From JAVBNU01 sp031551265 (lineage in GTDB: Bacteria > Cyanobacteriota > Vampirovibrionia > Gastranaerophilales > Gastranaerophilaceae), in assembly GCA_031551265.1 (NCBI GenBank), contig JAVBNU010000046.1, positions 1-17,119 of the forward strand: 17,119 nt of DNA, given 5' to 3'. Made by a program: the position numbers and the translations under genes. Shown piece after piece: positions 6,654-14,301 of this stretch. Below the pieces are notes generated by a model that did not search any database, had not been told where the DNA came from, and saw only the letters and a program-made list of their open reading frames with translations. Within the stretch, counting starts at the first letter, position 1, and each line of letters opens with the position of its first letter.

Positions 6654-8465
6654 TTACCTCTTTTTTGTAAGCAGTCTTTTAAGTTTTCGTAGCGGTTTGT
6701 GAACTATGTCATAGAATTTGTAGAAAATAAAAAAATTATAGCTCCAGTATGATTGGAACGCAAACTTGTTGTTCAGGAAATATACTCTTTGATGTCCAAT
6801 TTTAGATTTTATGTCGTTGAGTTTTTCATTGTAATTTTGGAGATTTTTATCTTTAAACTCCAACATAATTTTATAAAAAGAATACATATCATCCCATGTA
6901 TACGGCCCGGGGCGGTGTTTTTTATTTGTACCTCTTAGTTTTTTAGGTTCATTTATGTTAGCTTTAAGTTCTTTAAAACGTTTTCCAAGCAAATGCTGAA
7001 AGTCAATCAGGACTGTACTGCCATCTTCTTTTACAATAAGATTTTTTGGATTGACATCGCGATGAATAAATTTATTTTTATACAAAATACACGCGATCTC
7101 ATAAAGGCTGTCAATTATTTTCTGCATTTTAGCTTGTGATAACGTTTTTTGGCGCAATATATCATGCAAAAGTTTGCCTTCAATAAACTCGGTTGCAATA
7201 AACTCTTCCCCGAGATAATCACGATGTAAATACGGCTTTGGAAAATACCTTGAATCCTGAGCATATAGAGTTTGCATTACATCAAACTCTTTTTTAGCAG
7301 AATATTCATCGCCTCCACATTTTATGAAAAGCTTGTTATTATCAGTATCAAAAGCTGTAAAAAACATATTAAACCCAGAGGAAGTCTTTTTAAGAACATG
7401 CAGGGGGGTAATTTGGCTCAAATTATATTTAGTCTGCAAAATTTGAGTCATTTTTTCGAGCTGTTCTTCAAGTGAAATGTTTTTAGGCTTTTTCGCCAAT
7501 TCAGCATTGCAGAAGTCATTTTCTTTCAAATAATTTTCTAATTCGACCGAATACACTTCAGGGTTTTTACAAATAGAATCATATATTGATTTATAAAACT
7601 CGCTGGTTTCATCTAAAATATAGCATCCTGTTTCACAAACACGTTTTGTCTCAAGCATATTTTGCTGCCAGTTTAAGCAATAGGTTTTGTCGCCGGTATA
7701 GGATAATTTGAGGCTAATTTTTTGTCCGTTAACATCTAAATAATAATTTGAGGTTCCACATTTGTGCTTTGCATTTGCGATATACAAAAAACGCTCAAAA
7801 TCATCAGCCAAAATTTCGATATATTTTGCGTTTTCGTCACTGTTTAAAACGACATAATTGCAAGTCTCGTTCAAAACGTAGAACAATTCGGACAAGCTTT
7901 TCCAGCCTTCAGCACCAGGCACGTCACGTTTTATAGGTACATACTCGCCGCTAAATTTTTTATCGCCGTTTTCTTTAAAATAATCTCCATAACTTTTGCC
8001 AAGAAATAGTACTAAATCATGGTGGGCTTCAAAAAGTGAGTCCGAAGCGTGTACAAACGCGAGCTTTCGGTACTTGGTTTTAGAGTTGAACATATTCAAG
8101 TTCACAATTTCGTAGCTGCCCAAAAGTTTTGCAAACTCGTACTTAGGCGCGTCATCTTTTACTATAATGAGTAAGAATTTTCCATCGCCGCGCGCTTTGA
8201 TTTTATTAGTGGTGTGGTTGTCTTCACCATAAAATCTAATGGTGTTTTGTTTGAAATGTTTTTTACTCCACTCAATTTCGTAGATTTCAACAATTTGAAA
8301 ATTATTTTTAATATCTTCAATAATTTTTTTTTCAGCGCTGCGAGCTTTAGCCCAAAGCACAAAAACATGCAGCTCTGATTGAGCTACATTTACATCTTTA
8401 TTTGCTGATTGGTTGAACATTTGAGTCATTATAAAAAATAAGTATTTTTGATTCCTACAAATCAA
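6654..8465 (-). CDS. Two-domain protein: unknown N-terminal domain plus protein-kinase-like C-terminal domain
   Basis: The 603-residue protein has no signal peptide. Residues about 30-250 form a domain I do not recognise by name, with VLWAKARSAEKKI and WSKKHFKQNTIRFYG near its front, reminiscent of a nucleotide- or sugar-handling domain; no function is assigned. Residues about 350-535 read as a protein-kinase-like fold. Visible elements are the beta-3 lysine in FIKCG (K382), a following helix Glu (E393 in AKKEF), hinge-like TEFIEGKLL, catalytic loop HRDVNPKN (468-475) and metal site DFQ (488-490). DFQ replaces the usual DFG, but D470, N475 and D488 are kept, so activity is possible; small-molecule or sugar phosphorylation (LPS-kinase or RIO-like) is as likely as protein phosphorylation. 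The tail is basic and aromatic (WSYNFFIFYKFYDIVHKPLRKLKRL) and may touch the membrane. ATG 8465 has a weak AGGTG site; ATG 8429 is an alternative. It follows the MCE gene by 32 bp, probably in one operon. Confidence 0.82.
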   Translation of the reverse strand: MICRNQKYLFFIMTQMFNQSANKDVNVAQSELHVFVLWAKARSAEKKIIEDIKNNFQIVEIYEIEWSKKHFKQNTIRFYGEDNHTTNKIKARGDGKFLLIIVKDDAPKYEFAKLLGSYEIVNLNMFNSKTKYRKLAFVHASDSLFEAHHDLVLFLGKSYGDYFKENGDKKFSGEYVPIKRDVPGAEGWKSLSELFYVLNETCNYVVLNSDENAKYIEILADDFERFLYIANAKHKCGTSNYYLDVNGQKISLKLSYTGDKTYCLNWQQNMLETKRVCETGCYILDETSEFYKSIYDSICKNPEVYSVELENYLKENDFCNAELAKKPKNISLEEQLEKMTQILQTKYNLSQITPLHVLKKTSSGFNMFFTAFDTDNNKLFIKCGGDEYSAKKEFDVMQTLYAQDSRYFPKPYLHRDYLGEEFIATEFIEGKLLHDILRQKTLSQAKMQKIIDSLYEIACILYKNKFIHRDVNPKNLIVKEDGSTVLIDFQHLLGKRFKELKANINEPKKLRGTNKKHRPGPYTWDDMYSFYKIMLEFKDKNLQNYNEKLNDIKSKIGHQRVYFLNNKFAFQSYWSYNFFIFYKFYDIVHKPLRKLKRLLTKKR

Positions 8466-8497
8466 TCATACCTAAAATACACCTAAAAAGGAATACA

Positions 8498-9475
8498 TTA
8501 TTTAGGGCAAAGAGCATTTTCGTCTGTTTGTATAGTTTTGCCGAATAAAATTCTTAAGCCGCCAAAATTTTTCTTTAGTGTTGCGTTAATACCTGTTGTT
8601 ATCTCATCAATGTTTTTAACAGTTTGATTAGTCACAACAAGGGTTGAGTCTATGCCCTGCCGAGTTTGGTTCAAGTTTTGAGTCGAGGTATTAACATTGA
8701 TAGAAATGGCTTTTATATTTTCGGTAGCTGTTTTAAAATTGGCTATACTATCATCAGCATTAGTAACTACGCTGCTAAGTTTTTGCTGTTCCATCGCATT
8801 ATCAAGCTTTTTTGTCATTTCTTGCAGATTTTTTGTTGTCAAAGCCAGATTATCTGAAGATTTAACAAGATTGTCTGTTGATGCTTTCAGATTAGGGCGA
8901 TTTTCCTGCACAACATCGTTTAGCGTTGCAAAAAGTGTGCTAAGTGAACTGGCTGCCTCATTTAAACTTTTTAGAGCACTATTAGCATTCCCCTGCAGCT
9001 GATCTAATACGCCGGCATCGGCGAGATTAGCCAGTTTATCCTGAATATTTTGCTGAACTCTGCCTTCAATAATTGAGCCGTTTTTCAAATACCTTGTAGA
9101 CGGTGCTTTCGGGTATATTAAGTCAACAATATCATATTCTCTTCTGTTTTTGAGCTCTTTTTTGACTTCAGCAATCACATTATCAGGCAGCTTTAAATCA
9201 ATCGGGTTTAAAACCATTGTTACTAGGGTTGTTTTATAATCTTTGCTGGGTTGAATTCTTGCGACTTTGCCGACCTTAAAGCCATTGTAGTAAACGGTCA
9301 TGTTGGCTTGTACAGGGCGTAAGTTTTCGAATTTGGCGGTTACACTGGTGTATTTGATATTAAAAATATAAATACCTACAAGCAGCACTATTCCGGCAAC
9401 AATTGATAGTCTAACCTTATATTTTGCAATTATTTGAACTATTTGTTTTAGTGTTTCATTCATAGTAATTTGCAT
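8498..9475 (-). CDS. MCE (MlaD-like) domain lipid-transport protein
   Basis: Proteins of this family carry lipids between the inner and outer membranes as substrate-binding parts of ABC-type systems. The 325 residues have one N-terminal membrane helix (about 22-40), then an MCE domain (about 44-140; VTAKFENLRPVQANMTVYYNG and GFKVGKVARI are typical beta strands). After it comes a long Ser/Asn/Thr-rich amphipathic helix region (about 145-310) expected to form a periplasmic coiled tube. The protein therefore faces the periplasm, implying a diderm envelope. No MlaE permease or MlaF ATPase is adjacent. Neither ATG 9475 nor the in-frame ATG 9463 has a Shine-Dalgarno sequence; 9475 is kept because it is the first. 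Thioredoxin lies 74 bp upstream and the kinase-like gene 32 bp downstream on the same strand. Confidence 0.88.
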   Translation of the reverse strand: MQITMNETLKQIVQIIAKYKVRLSIVAGIVLLVGIYIFNIKYTSVTAKFENLRPVQANMTVYYNGFKVGKVARIQPSKDYKTTLVTMVLNPIDLKLPDNVIAEVKKELKNRREYDIVDLIYPKAPSTRYLKNGSIIEGRVQQNIQDKLANLADAGVLDQLQGNANSALKSLNEAASSLSTLFATLNDVVQENRPNLKASTDNLVKSSDNLALTTKNLQEMTKKLDNAMEQQKLSSVVTNADDSIANFKTATENIKAISINVNTSTQNLNQTRQGIDSTLVVTNQTVKNIDEITTGINATLKKNFGGLRILFGKTIQTDENALCPK

Positions 9476-9491
9476 TATATTTTTGATTAAG

Positions 9492-9497
9492 ATTATA
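9492..9497 (-). promoter_or_regulatory. Possible -10 element of the MCE gene
   Basis: A minus-strand TATAAT lies 16 bp before ATG 9475. Transcription would start near 9485, leaving a very short leader of about 10 nt, which would fit the absence of a Shine-Dalgarno site. No convincing -35 box was found. The same short spacer holds an imperfect ATATTCC/GGATAT dyad (about 9500-9518). Confidence 0.3.
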
Positions 9498-9549
9498 ATA
9501 TATTCCCGAATCGGATATTTAAAGATTAATCATATGGATAAATTGCGAG

Positions 9550-9873
9550 CTATATGTATTTTTCGACAGTAGCTTTGAGCTCAGGAAGCTGACGCAATCC
9601 TGACTTGTGCTCAACGGCTTTCCCGTTTTTAAAAACTACAAATGCCGGCACTCCTGTAATCGAATACTCAAGTGCTTTTCTCTGACTATCATCTATGTTT
9701 ACACTTGCGAACACAGCCTTGTTGCCCATGGCATCAGCCAGTTGCTCTACAATAGGTCTTTGTGTCCGACAATGCCCGCACCATGGCGCATGAAATACAA
9801 CCATGACCGGTTCCTTGTGCTTTTTTACTTCAGTATCAAGATTTGCATCAGTTAACTCTAATATTTTTGGCAT
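9550..9873 (-). CDS. Thioredoxin with a CGHC active site
   Basis: The 107-residue protein is a single thioredoxin domain that reduces disulfides in the cytoplasm; no signal peptide is present. The active site APWCGHC (29-35, cysteines 32 and 35) has His where bacterial thioredoxins normally have Pro. That CGHC form is the one typical of protein disulfide isomerases and raises redox potential. The cis-proline is P76 in TGVPAF. Length matches the family. The ATG has a strong GGAGG 5 bases upstream. It lies only 14 bp after the peroxiredoxin on the same strand, so the two are almost surely co-transcribed, and the thioredoxin probably recycles the oxidised peroxiredoxin. Confidence 0.95.
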   Translation of the reverse strand: MPKILELTDANLDTEVKKHKEPVMVVFHAPWCGHCRTQRPIVEQLADAMGNKAVFASVNIDDSQRKALEYSITGVPAFVVFKNGKAVEHKSGLRQLPELKATVEKYI

Positions 9874-9887
9874 TATTCCTCCGATTT

Positions 9888-10643
9888 CTAATTAAAAAAT
9901 AATTTTTCTTCTATGTCGTACTTTGGGATATTTTTAAAACACAAAAACCAGTCGTAGCACTCCAGCTCGTTTTTTTCGCCGGCTCGCTCAAAAGCCTCCA
10001 CCGTAGATTCAGGTGGCGATACAAGCACATCCTCACCCGGTATCCAATTTGCGGGTGTGAAAACACCATAATTATCTGCCGTTTTTAACGCGATAACAAA
10101 TCGTTTTACCTCTTTAACATTACGACCAATGGTAGGTGGGTAATAGCTAACTGCCCTTATTATCCCCTGCGGGTCAATAACAAAAAGTGAACGTACTGAG
10201 CGCACATTCGATGTTTTAGGGTGTATCATACCATATTTTTTGGCAATACTCATATCCTGGTCATCAATAATTGGGAATTTAATATTGACCTCGGATAGCC
10301 CTGCAAACTCTATTTTATCTTTAATGGTTTTTATCCAGGCTAGATGCGAGCTTATATCGTCGTTAGAAATTCCGACTAATTCTGTATTTAATTCCTTAAA
10401 CTCATTCTGCATAGCCTGAAAAGCCATAAATTCAGTGGTACAGACAGGTGAAAAATCGGCAGGGTGGGAAAAAAGCACAATCCAACTGCCTTCATATGCC
10501 GATGGGAAGTCTATTATGCCGGAAGTAGAGTTGGCGGTAAAAGCAGGCGCTTTATCACCTATCATCGGCGGTCTGCTGCAAGATCTTGCTGATAGCATCC
10601 CTAGCGCAAAGCTTGCTGCCGGTATTACAAATTTTTTTAGCAT
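9888..10643 (-). CDS. Peroxiredoxin (Prx6/archaeal-type) with hydrophobic N-terminal extension
   Basis: The enzyme reduces hydrogen peroxide and organic peroxides. Its 251 residues contain the peroxidatic site HPADFSPVCTTEF with Cys68, and conserved Arg in VRSVRSLFVID. The C-terminal pair Cys229/Cys235 in ECYDWFLCF resembles the CxDWWFC motif of archaeal-type Prx6 enzymes, where one Cys resolves the disulfide. Family members usually begin near MIGDKAPAF; here that is residue 27. The 26 residues before it hold a basic start (MLKK) and a hydrophobic stretch (about 5-19) ending ARSCS, which looks like a short signal or membrane anchor. The ribosome site AGAGGA lies 6 bases before ATG 10643, whereas the internal ATG at residue 27 has none, so the extension is probably real. 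The lipobox around Cys22 is non-standard. First gene of the unit with thioredoxin. Confidence 0.93.
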   Translation of the reverse strand: MLKKFVIPAASFALGMLSARSCSRPPMIGDKAPAFTANSTSGIIDFPSAYEGSWIVLFSHPADFSPVCTTEFMAFQAMQNEFKELNTELVGISNDDISSHLAWIKTIKDKIEFAGLSEVNIKFPIIDDQDMSIAKKYGMIHPKTSNVRSVRSLFVIDPQGIIRAVSYYPPTIGRNVKEVKRFVIALKTADNYGVFTPANWIPGEDVLVSPPESTVEAFERAGEKNELECYDWFLCFKNIPKYDIEEKLFFN

Positions 10644-10669
10644 ATGCTGTCCTCTTGGTCACGAAGTGT

Positions 10670-10675
10670 ATAATA
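10670..10675 (-). promoter_or_regulatory. Possible -10 element of the peroxiredoxin-thioredoxin unit
   Basis: TATTAT within the minus-strand sequence GCTATATTATAC lies 27 bp before the peroxiredoxin ATG, giving a predicted leader of about 20 nt that contains the AGAGGA ribosome site. No clear -35 hexamer was found, and no OxyR- or PerR-like operator was recognised in the 214-bp divergent spacer. Confidence 0.3.
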
Positions 10676-10818
10676 TAGCTTTTATCGGATTGCTTATTTT
10701 TTCATTACCTTTAGTGAATAATTTTCGGATATTCATTTTTTGGGCACTTTTTGAAAATTAAAAATTAAAATACGATCAAACCTACTTTAATCGATTTATA
10801 TACCTAATGGAAAAATTA

Positions 10819-10827
10819 TGCTAATAT
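10819..10827 (+). promoter_or_regulatory. Possible extended -10 promoter of the diguanylate cyclase gene
   Basis: TGCTAATAT matches the extended -10 form (TGn followed by TAATAT) and lies 31 bp before ATG 10858. The -35 position has no consensus, which extended -10 promoters can tolerate. The surrounding spacer (10644-10857) is very AT-rich and also serves the divergent peroxiredoxin gene. Confidence 0.35.
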
Positions 10828-10857
10828 ATTTATATTTAGTACATTTAAGCAGTAAAC

Positions 10858-12492
10858 ATGGATACAGAAATTAAAACAACTGATAAGTTCCAAGAACTGG
10901 AAAACGACATACAAGAGCTTAATAGTCTTGTTGAGCTGACTTTTATCTCAAATCAATATTCTGATATTGATGAATTTCTTGCTGCCGTAAAATCTTTTAT
11001 ATCAAAACATATAAAAAACAGTAATGTGCACTTTCTATATTCAGATTTAAATAACGTTCTGCGTAGTACTTCAGGCGATGAATATCAAATACATATTAAT
11101 CCCCTAGAAGACGATATTTACACTGATTTGCTGAAATTTCCGCAGGAAAATCAGTGCTACAAAATCTCGGAGCACCAAAATAAAAAAGAAGTGGAAATTT
11201 TCTATGAAAAATATAATTTCACCGAGTTAAAGCCTGAATGTATCAAAGTATTTGCAAAAAGTGAATGGGTCTGTGCAGTGTGCCTAATTTCCAAAAAACT
11301 TGATGAATCGGAATATTCTTTTAAAGAGATGAATTTCCTCGGGCGCATATTTAGCTTTATAGATCCTATACTGCAAAAATATATTAAAAAAAGCGTGGCA
11401 GATGCAGAAATAAGTGATTTACATAAGACTTTGAATAAAATTTCAATTTTGTACAGCATTTCTCAGGCCGTAAACTTTATTGACGACTTAAAAAGGCTGC
11501 TAAAAATCGTACTTACGAAAGCGCTGGACACACTACAGGCAGAAAAAGCGTCTTTAATGTTTTATGATTACGCAGACAACTCATTGCAGATTAAATTTGT
11601 CTTTGGGTTGAGTGATAAAAACATTGAGGCTGATATCAATAACGGACTTATTGAATGTACAAAAATAAAAATCAGTGAAGGTATCGCAGGTTCGGTATTT
11701 GCTCAGAAAAAATCCATAATCTGTAATCTGGGGCAAAATGACCCTCGATTTTACAGTTCACATGAATCTTCGCATACAAACTCGCTGCTATGCGTGCCAC
11801 TAATCGCAAAGGGTGAGGCAATCGGCGTTATAAATATAACCAATAAGAAGGGCGACCGACTCTTTACACGTGCGGACTTAGAATTCATGGAAGCGCTGGC
11901 CAATCAGGCGGCAATCGCGATTGATAATGCTAAATTATACGAATTGGCGACTAAAGACGGACTGACAAAATTATATATTTACAGGCATTTTTACACGTTA
12001 TTAGAAAATGAATTACGTCGTGCGGCAAGATATGAGCATCCGATGACAATTTTGATGATGGATATCGACAATTTTAAAAAAGTCAACGATACATTCGGCC
12101 ACTTAGTCGGTGACCAGGTTTTGAGAGAAGTTGCAAGCGTTATTTCTAACTCAATCCGTAAAATTGATATAGCTGCTCGCTATGGTGGAGAAGAGTTTGC
12201 GATAATCTTGCCTGAAACCTGCGCTAATGATGCGAAAATTATCGCTAACCGTGTGCGTGACAATATTAGCAAAATCTCAGTGAATGTGCGCGAAGGCATA
12301 AATATTTGCCCGACTGTCAGTGTGGGGATGTCTGAGTTCCCGAGCTGCGCAGAAGATGAGGTTACGTTACTGGAGTTGGCTGATATTGCCCTGTACCAGT
12401 CAAAAGCTGCCGGCAAAAACATAGTTTATGAGTACACTCCTTTCGGATGTCAAATGGTCGATCTCGAAACTGGCTTGACTGTTGAATCATAA
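10858..12492 (+). CDS. Diguanylate cyclase with GAF-type sensor region (GGDEF)
   Basis: The protein makes the second messenger cyclic di-GMP from two GTP. It has 544 residues and no membrane segment, so it senses a cytoplasmic signal. Residues about 20-178 look like a degenerate GAF-like region. A GAF domain follows at about 190-355, with ISEGIAGSVFAQKK, SLLCVPLIAKGEAIGVINITNK and the closing FMEALANQAAIAIDNA helix. The GGDEF domain (about 362-525) has DGLTKLYIYRHF, the metal/GTP motif MDIDNFKKVND and the active site RYGGEEF (441-447). An intact RxxD product-inhibition site (RKID, 434-437) lies five residues upstream, so it should be active and feedback-controlled. The start has no Shine-Dalgarno sequence. 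Its last 6 bp overlap the end of the convergent murT. No phosphodiesterase (EAL/HD-GYP) or c-di-GMP effector is in the window. Confidence 0.95.
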   Translation: MDTEIKTTDKFQELENDIQELNSLVELTFISNQYSDIDEFLAAVKSFISKHIKNSNVHFLYSDLNNVLRSTSGDEYQIHINPLEDDIYTDLLKFPQENQCYKISEHQNKKEVEIFYEKYNFTELKPECIKVFAKSEWVCAVCLISKKLDESEYSFKEMNFLGRIFSFIDPILQKYIKKSVADAEISDLHKTLNKISILYSISQAVNFIDDLKRLLKIVLTKALDTLQAEKASLMFYDYADNSLQIKFVFGLSDKNIEADINNGLIECTKIKISEGIAGSVFAQKKSIICNLGQNDPRFYSSHESSHTNSLLCVPLIAKGEAIGVINITNKKGDRLFTRADLEFMEALANQAAIAIDNAKLYELATKDGLTKLYIYRHFYTLLENELRRAARYEHPMTILMMDIDNFKKVNDTFGHLVGDQVLREVASVISNSIRKIDIAARYGGEEFAIILPETCANDAKIIANRVRDNISKISVNVREGINICPTVSVGMSEFPSCAEDEVTLLELADIALYQSKAAGKNIVYEYTPFGCQMVDLETGLTVES

Positions 12493-13827
12493 TATTTTTT
12501 GCATATCCAAAAGAACGGTATAAGATGGCATCATCAAGAGTGTCTCTGCTTGCTTAGTTTCATCTAATGCCAGTTTGATGGCTTTTTTTACGTTTGGCTC
12601 AATGACAACATTTTCCATGTTGACGAGTGCATATTTTAGGCGTGTAGCCATATCATATGCACGTATACCGCTCACGAATATTTTCCCGCTGTAATTTTGC
12701 AACATCTCAAAATCAGTATCCCAAAGCCATGATACATCGCGTCCATCGGCGTAATTATCGTTAATCGCGATGAATAAATTTGAATTATCATTAAACGCGC
12801 TGACTGTACGTAAAACCTCAGTTGCACCTGTTGGATTTTTAATAAGCTGTATTAAAATATGTTTTCCGTCGATTTCTTTTCTCTCAGCCCTACCAAACAT
12901 GGGCTCGTACGCGTTTAAAGCCTTTTGTATAACCTCGACAGGTACATTCACTTCCAACGCTAAACTCACTGCAGCGAGCGCATTATACGCGTTGTAAATA
13001 TTCGGAATATGGATAGTAAAGTTATGCGTTTCACCGCTAGAACTGTTTTTAACTTCTACCTCGGTATAATCTGTATAAACCTTCGCATTGGCACTATAAT
13101 CAGGCTGAGGGCGCTCAAATCCACAGGCACAAAAATAATGTCCCAAATGAGAATAAAAGTGCTTCTTATATTTATACACGCCGCCGCAAGGACAATTTAC
13201 GTTCTCGGCAGGACTCGTACTTTCGGCAAACTCCGAGCAATACTCAACTTTTTCAAAGCCAAAAAATTTGGTATTTTTATTGACGTTCAACTCGGACAGC
13301 ATCGGGTCGTCTGCGTTTAAAAACACCTTGAGATTGGGGTTTTTAAGAACTGCTGACTTTATCTTTTGTGCGGTTGTGCTCAACTCTCCATATCGGTCAA
13401 GCTGGTCACGGAAAAGATTAGTAACTAATAAATAGTCCGCTTTAAAGCCATCATACAGGTTACTTAAATACGCCTCATCTGACTCCAAAACAAAATAATC
13501 AACCTGTTTATTACAACGTACACCATTAGCAATTGCAGTAACAATCCCGACCGGCATGTTCGCGCCTTTTTGGTTGTGCACGACGCCGGAATCATTTGCT
13601 TGCAAAATACCTGCCAGCAAGCCTGTTGTGGTCGTTTTTCCATTTGTGCCGGTCACTGTAATAATATCTTTTTTGCAATATTGTTTTGCGCAGCTCAAAA
13701 AATCAGGAAAAGTTTTCAACACAAGTTTCCCGGGTAAAGATGTGGCAGGAGACTTCATGCAGGTTTGCAAAAGAAACGTAGTCACTTTTGATATCATTAA
13801 TGCTATACAAAACCTGATTTTATTCAT
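12487..13827 (-). CDS. murT: Lipid II isoglutaminyl synthase, Mur ligase subunit MurT
   Basis: With its amidotransferase partner GatD, MurT converts the D-glutamate of lipid II to D-isoglutamine, using ATP and glutamine, at the cytoplasmic membrane face. The 446 residues show a hydrophobic N-terminal helix (about 5-24) and the Mur ligase P-loop VTGTNGKTTTT (58-68). A Cys-rich zinc insert, CPC...CAC (Cys 212, 214, 233, 235), follows; it is characteristic of MurT and absent in MurC-F. Next are the Mur central-domain signature HIPNIYNAYNALAA and a C-terminal DUF1727 domain with NPTGATEVLR (331-340) and NDNYADGRDVSWLWD (356-370). In S. aureus MurT an Asp of this C-terminal domain completes GatD's catalytic triad. 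gatD is usually the next gene, but here the 3' neighbour is a convergent cyclase and no gatD is seen. No clear ribosome site precedes ATG 13827. Confidence 0.93.
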   Translation of the reverse strand: MNKIRFCIALMISKVTTFLLQTCMKSPATSLPGKLVLKTFPDFLSCAKQYCKKDIITVTGTNGKTTTTGLLAGILQANDSGVVHNQKGANMPVGIVTAIANGVRCNKQVDYFVLESDEAYLSNLYDGFKADYLLVTNLFRDQLDRYGELSTTAQKIKSAVLKNPNLKVFLNADDPMLSELNVNKNTKFFGFEKVEYCSEFAESTSPAENVNCPCGGVYKYKKHFYSHLGHYFCACGFERPQPDYSANAKVYTDYTEVEVKNSSSGETHNFTIHIPNIYNAYNALAAVSLALEVNVPVEVIQKALNAYEPMFGRAERKEIDGKHILIQLIKNPTGATEVLRTVSAFNDNSNLFIAINDNYADGRDVSWLWDTDFEMLQNYSGKIFVSGIRAYDMATRLKYALVNMENVVIEPNVKKAIKLALDETKQAETLLMMPSYTVLLDMQKIL

Positions 13828-13860
13828 ACTTCGGGTAATACCTTTAATTTATCTCTCATC

Positions 13861-13871
13861 TATAATATAAT
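13861..13871 (+). promoter_or_regulatory. Overlapping TATAAT boxes in the murT divergent spacer
   Basis: Two TATAAT hexamers overlap by one base (13861-13866 and 13866-13871), about 31-36 bp before the 13902 start. Neither has a good -35 hexamer 16-18 bp upstream. The minus strand here is also A/T-rich and may hold the murT promoter. The 74-bp spacer must contain both promoters. Confidence 0.4.
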
Positions 13872-13901
13872 ACAAATAATTATACCAAAACAGGGAAATC
13901 T

Positions 13902-14198
13902 ATGCTTTTAAATTTACTTATTTTAAAAATTGTGTTAGCTGTAGTCATTACAGTGCTGGGTGTTGCGCTGATATTTTATATGCGTAAATTGATTGTTACA
14001 CTTAATGAAAAAAGTGAACTTATAAAAGAAGATTCTCAAAAAATAAAGCAATATCTGAGCGAAACACGCTGTACGCTTTATGAAACTAATGACAAACTCA
14101 AAGATTCAATCTGCAAAACCCAACGTAAACTCTTGGAATATGCTATTAGTTTTGCGAGCCTTTTGTTGTTTTGGAAATTCAAAACTAAAAAGAAGTAA
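13902..14198 (+). CDS. Small membrane-anchored coiled-coil protein, unknown
   Basis: The 98-residue protein has a membrane helix at residues 3-26, then a charged helical stretch (about 30-76, NEKSELIKEDSQKIKQYL) likely to form a coiled coil. A second hydrophobic segment (about 78-91) follows, ending in a basic tail (KFKTKKK). The start is well supported by AGGGA 6 bases before the ATG. The layout resembles DUF948-type or YtxH-like small envelope proteins, but no family is claimed. It is divergent from murT across a 74-bp spacer and is followed within 20 bp by the composite repeat at 14216-14301, which may also end its transcript. Confidence 0.7.
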   Translation: MLLNLLILKIVLAVVITVLGVALIFYMRKLIVTLNEKSELIKEDSQKIKQYLSETRCTLYETNDKLKDSICKTQRKLLEYAISFASLLLFWKFKTKKK

Positions 14199-14215
14199 GA
14201 GTGGCATTTACGGCC

Positions 14216-14301
14216 GTAGGGTGCGTCCCACGCACCAAAAAATTTGGTGGGTAAGAGTACTTCACTTTCATATTATTGTTGGGGTAGAAACCCCAACCTA
14301 C
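14216..14301. repeat. Composite palindromic repeat (MITE/REP-like), two hairpins in a GTAGG/CCTAC frame
   Basis: The 86-bp element opens with GTAGG (14216-14220) and closes with the inverted copy CCTAC (14297-14301). Inside are two perfect 7-bp hairpins: GGTGCGT/ACGCACC (14220-14236, loop CCC) and TTGGGGT/ACCCCAA (14279-14296, loop AGAA). A minor CCAAA/TTTGG helix (14235-14247) overlaps the first. The two hairpin types, GTAGGGTGCGT... and GTAGGTTGGGG..., are both familiar as separate interspersed repeats in cyanobacteria and proteobacteria; here they are joined head to tail. The element lies between two convergent genes and could end transcription from both sides. No transposase is encoded. 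Confidence 0.65.

Noticed and set aside
8697..9002. Plus-strand reading frame of 101 codons inside the MCE gene
   Set aside because: A shadow of the Ser/Asn/Thr-rich coil region; the composition is a by-product of the other strand.
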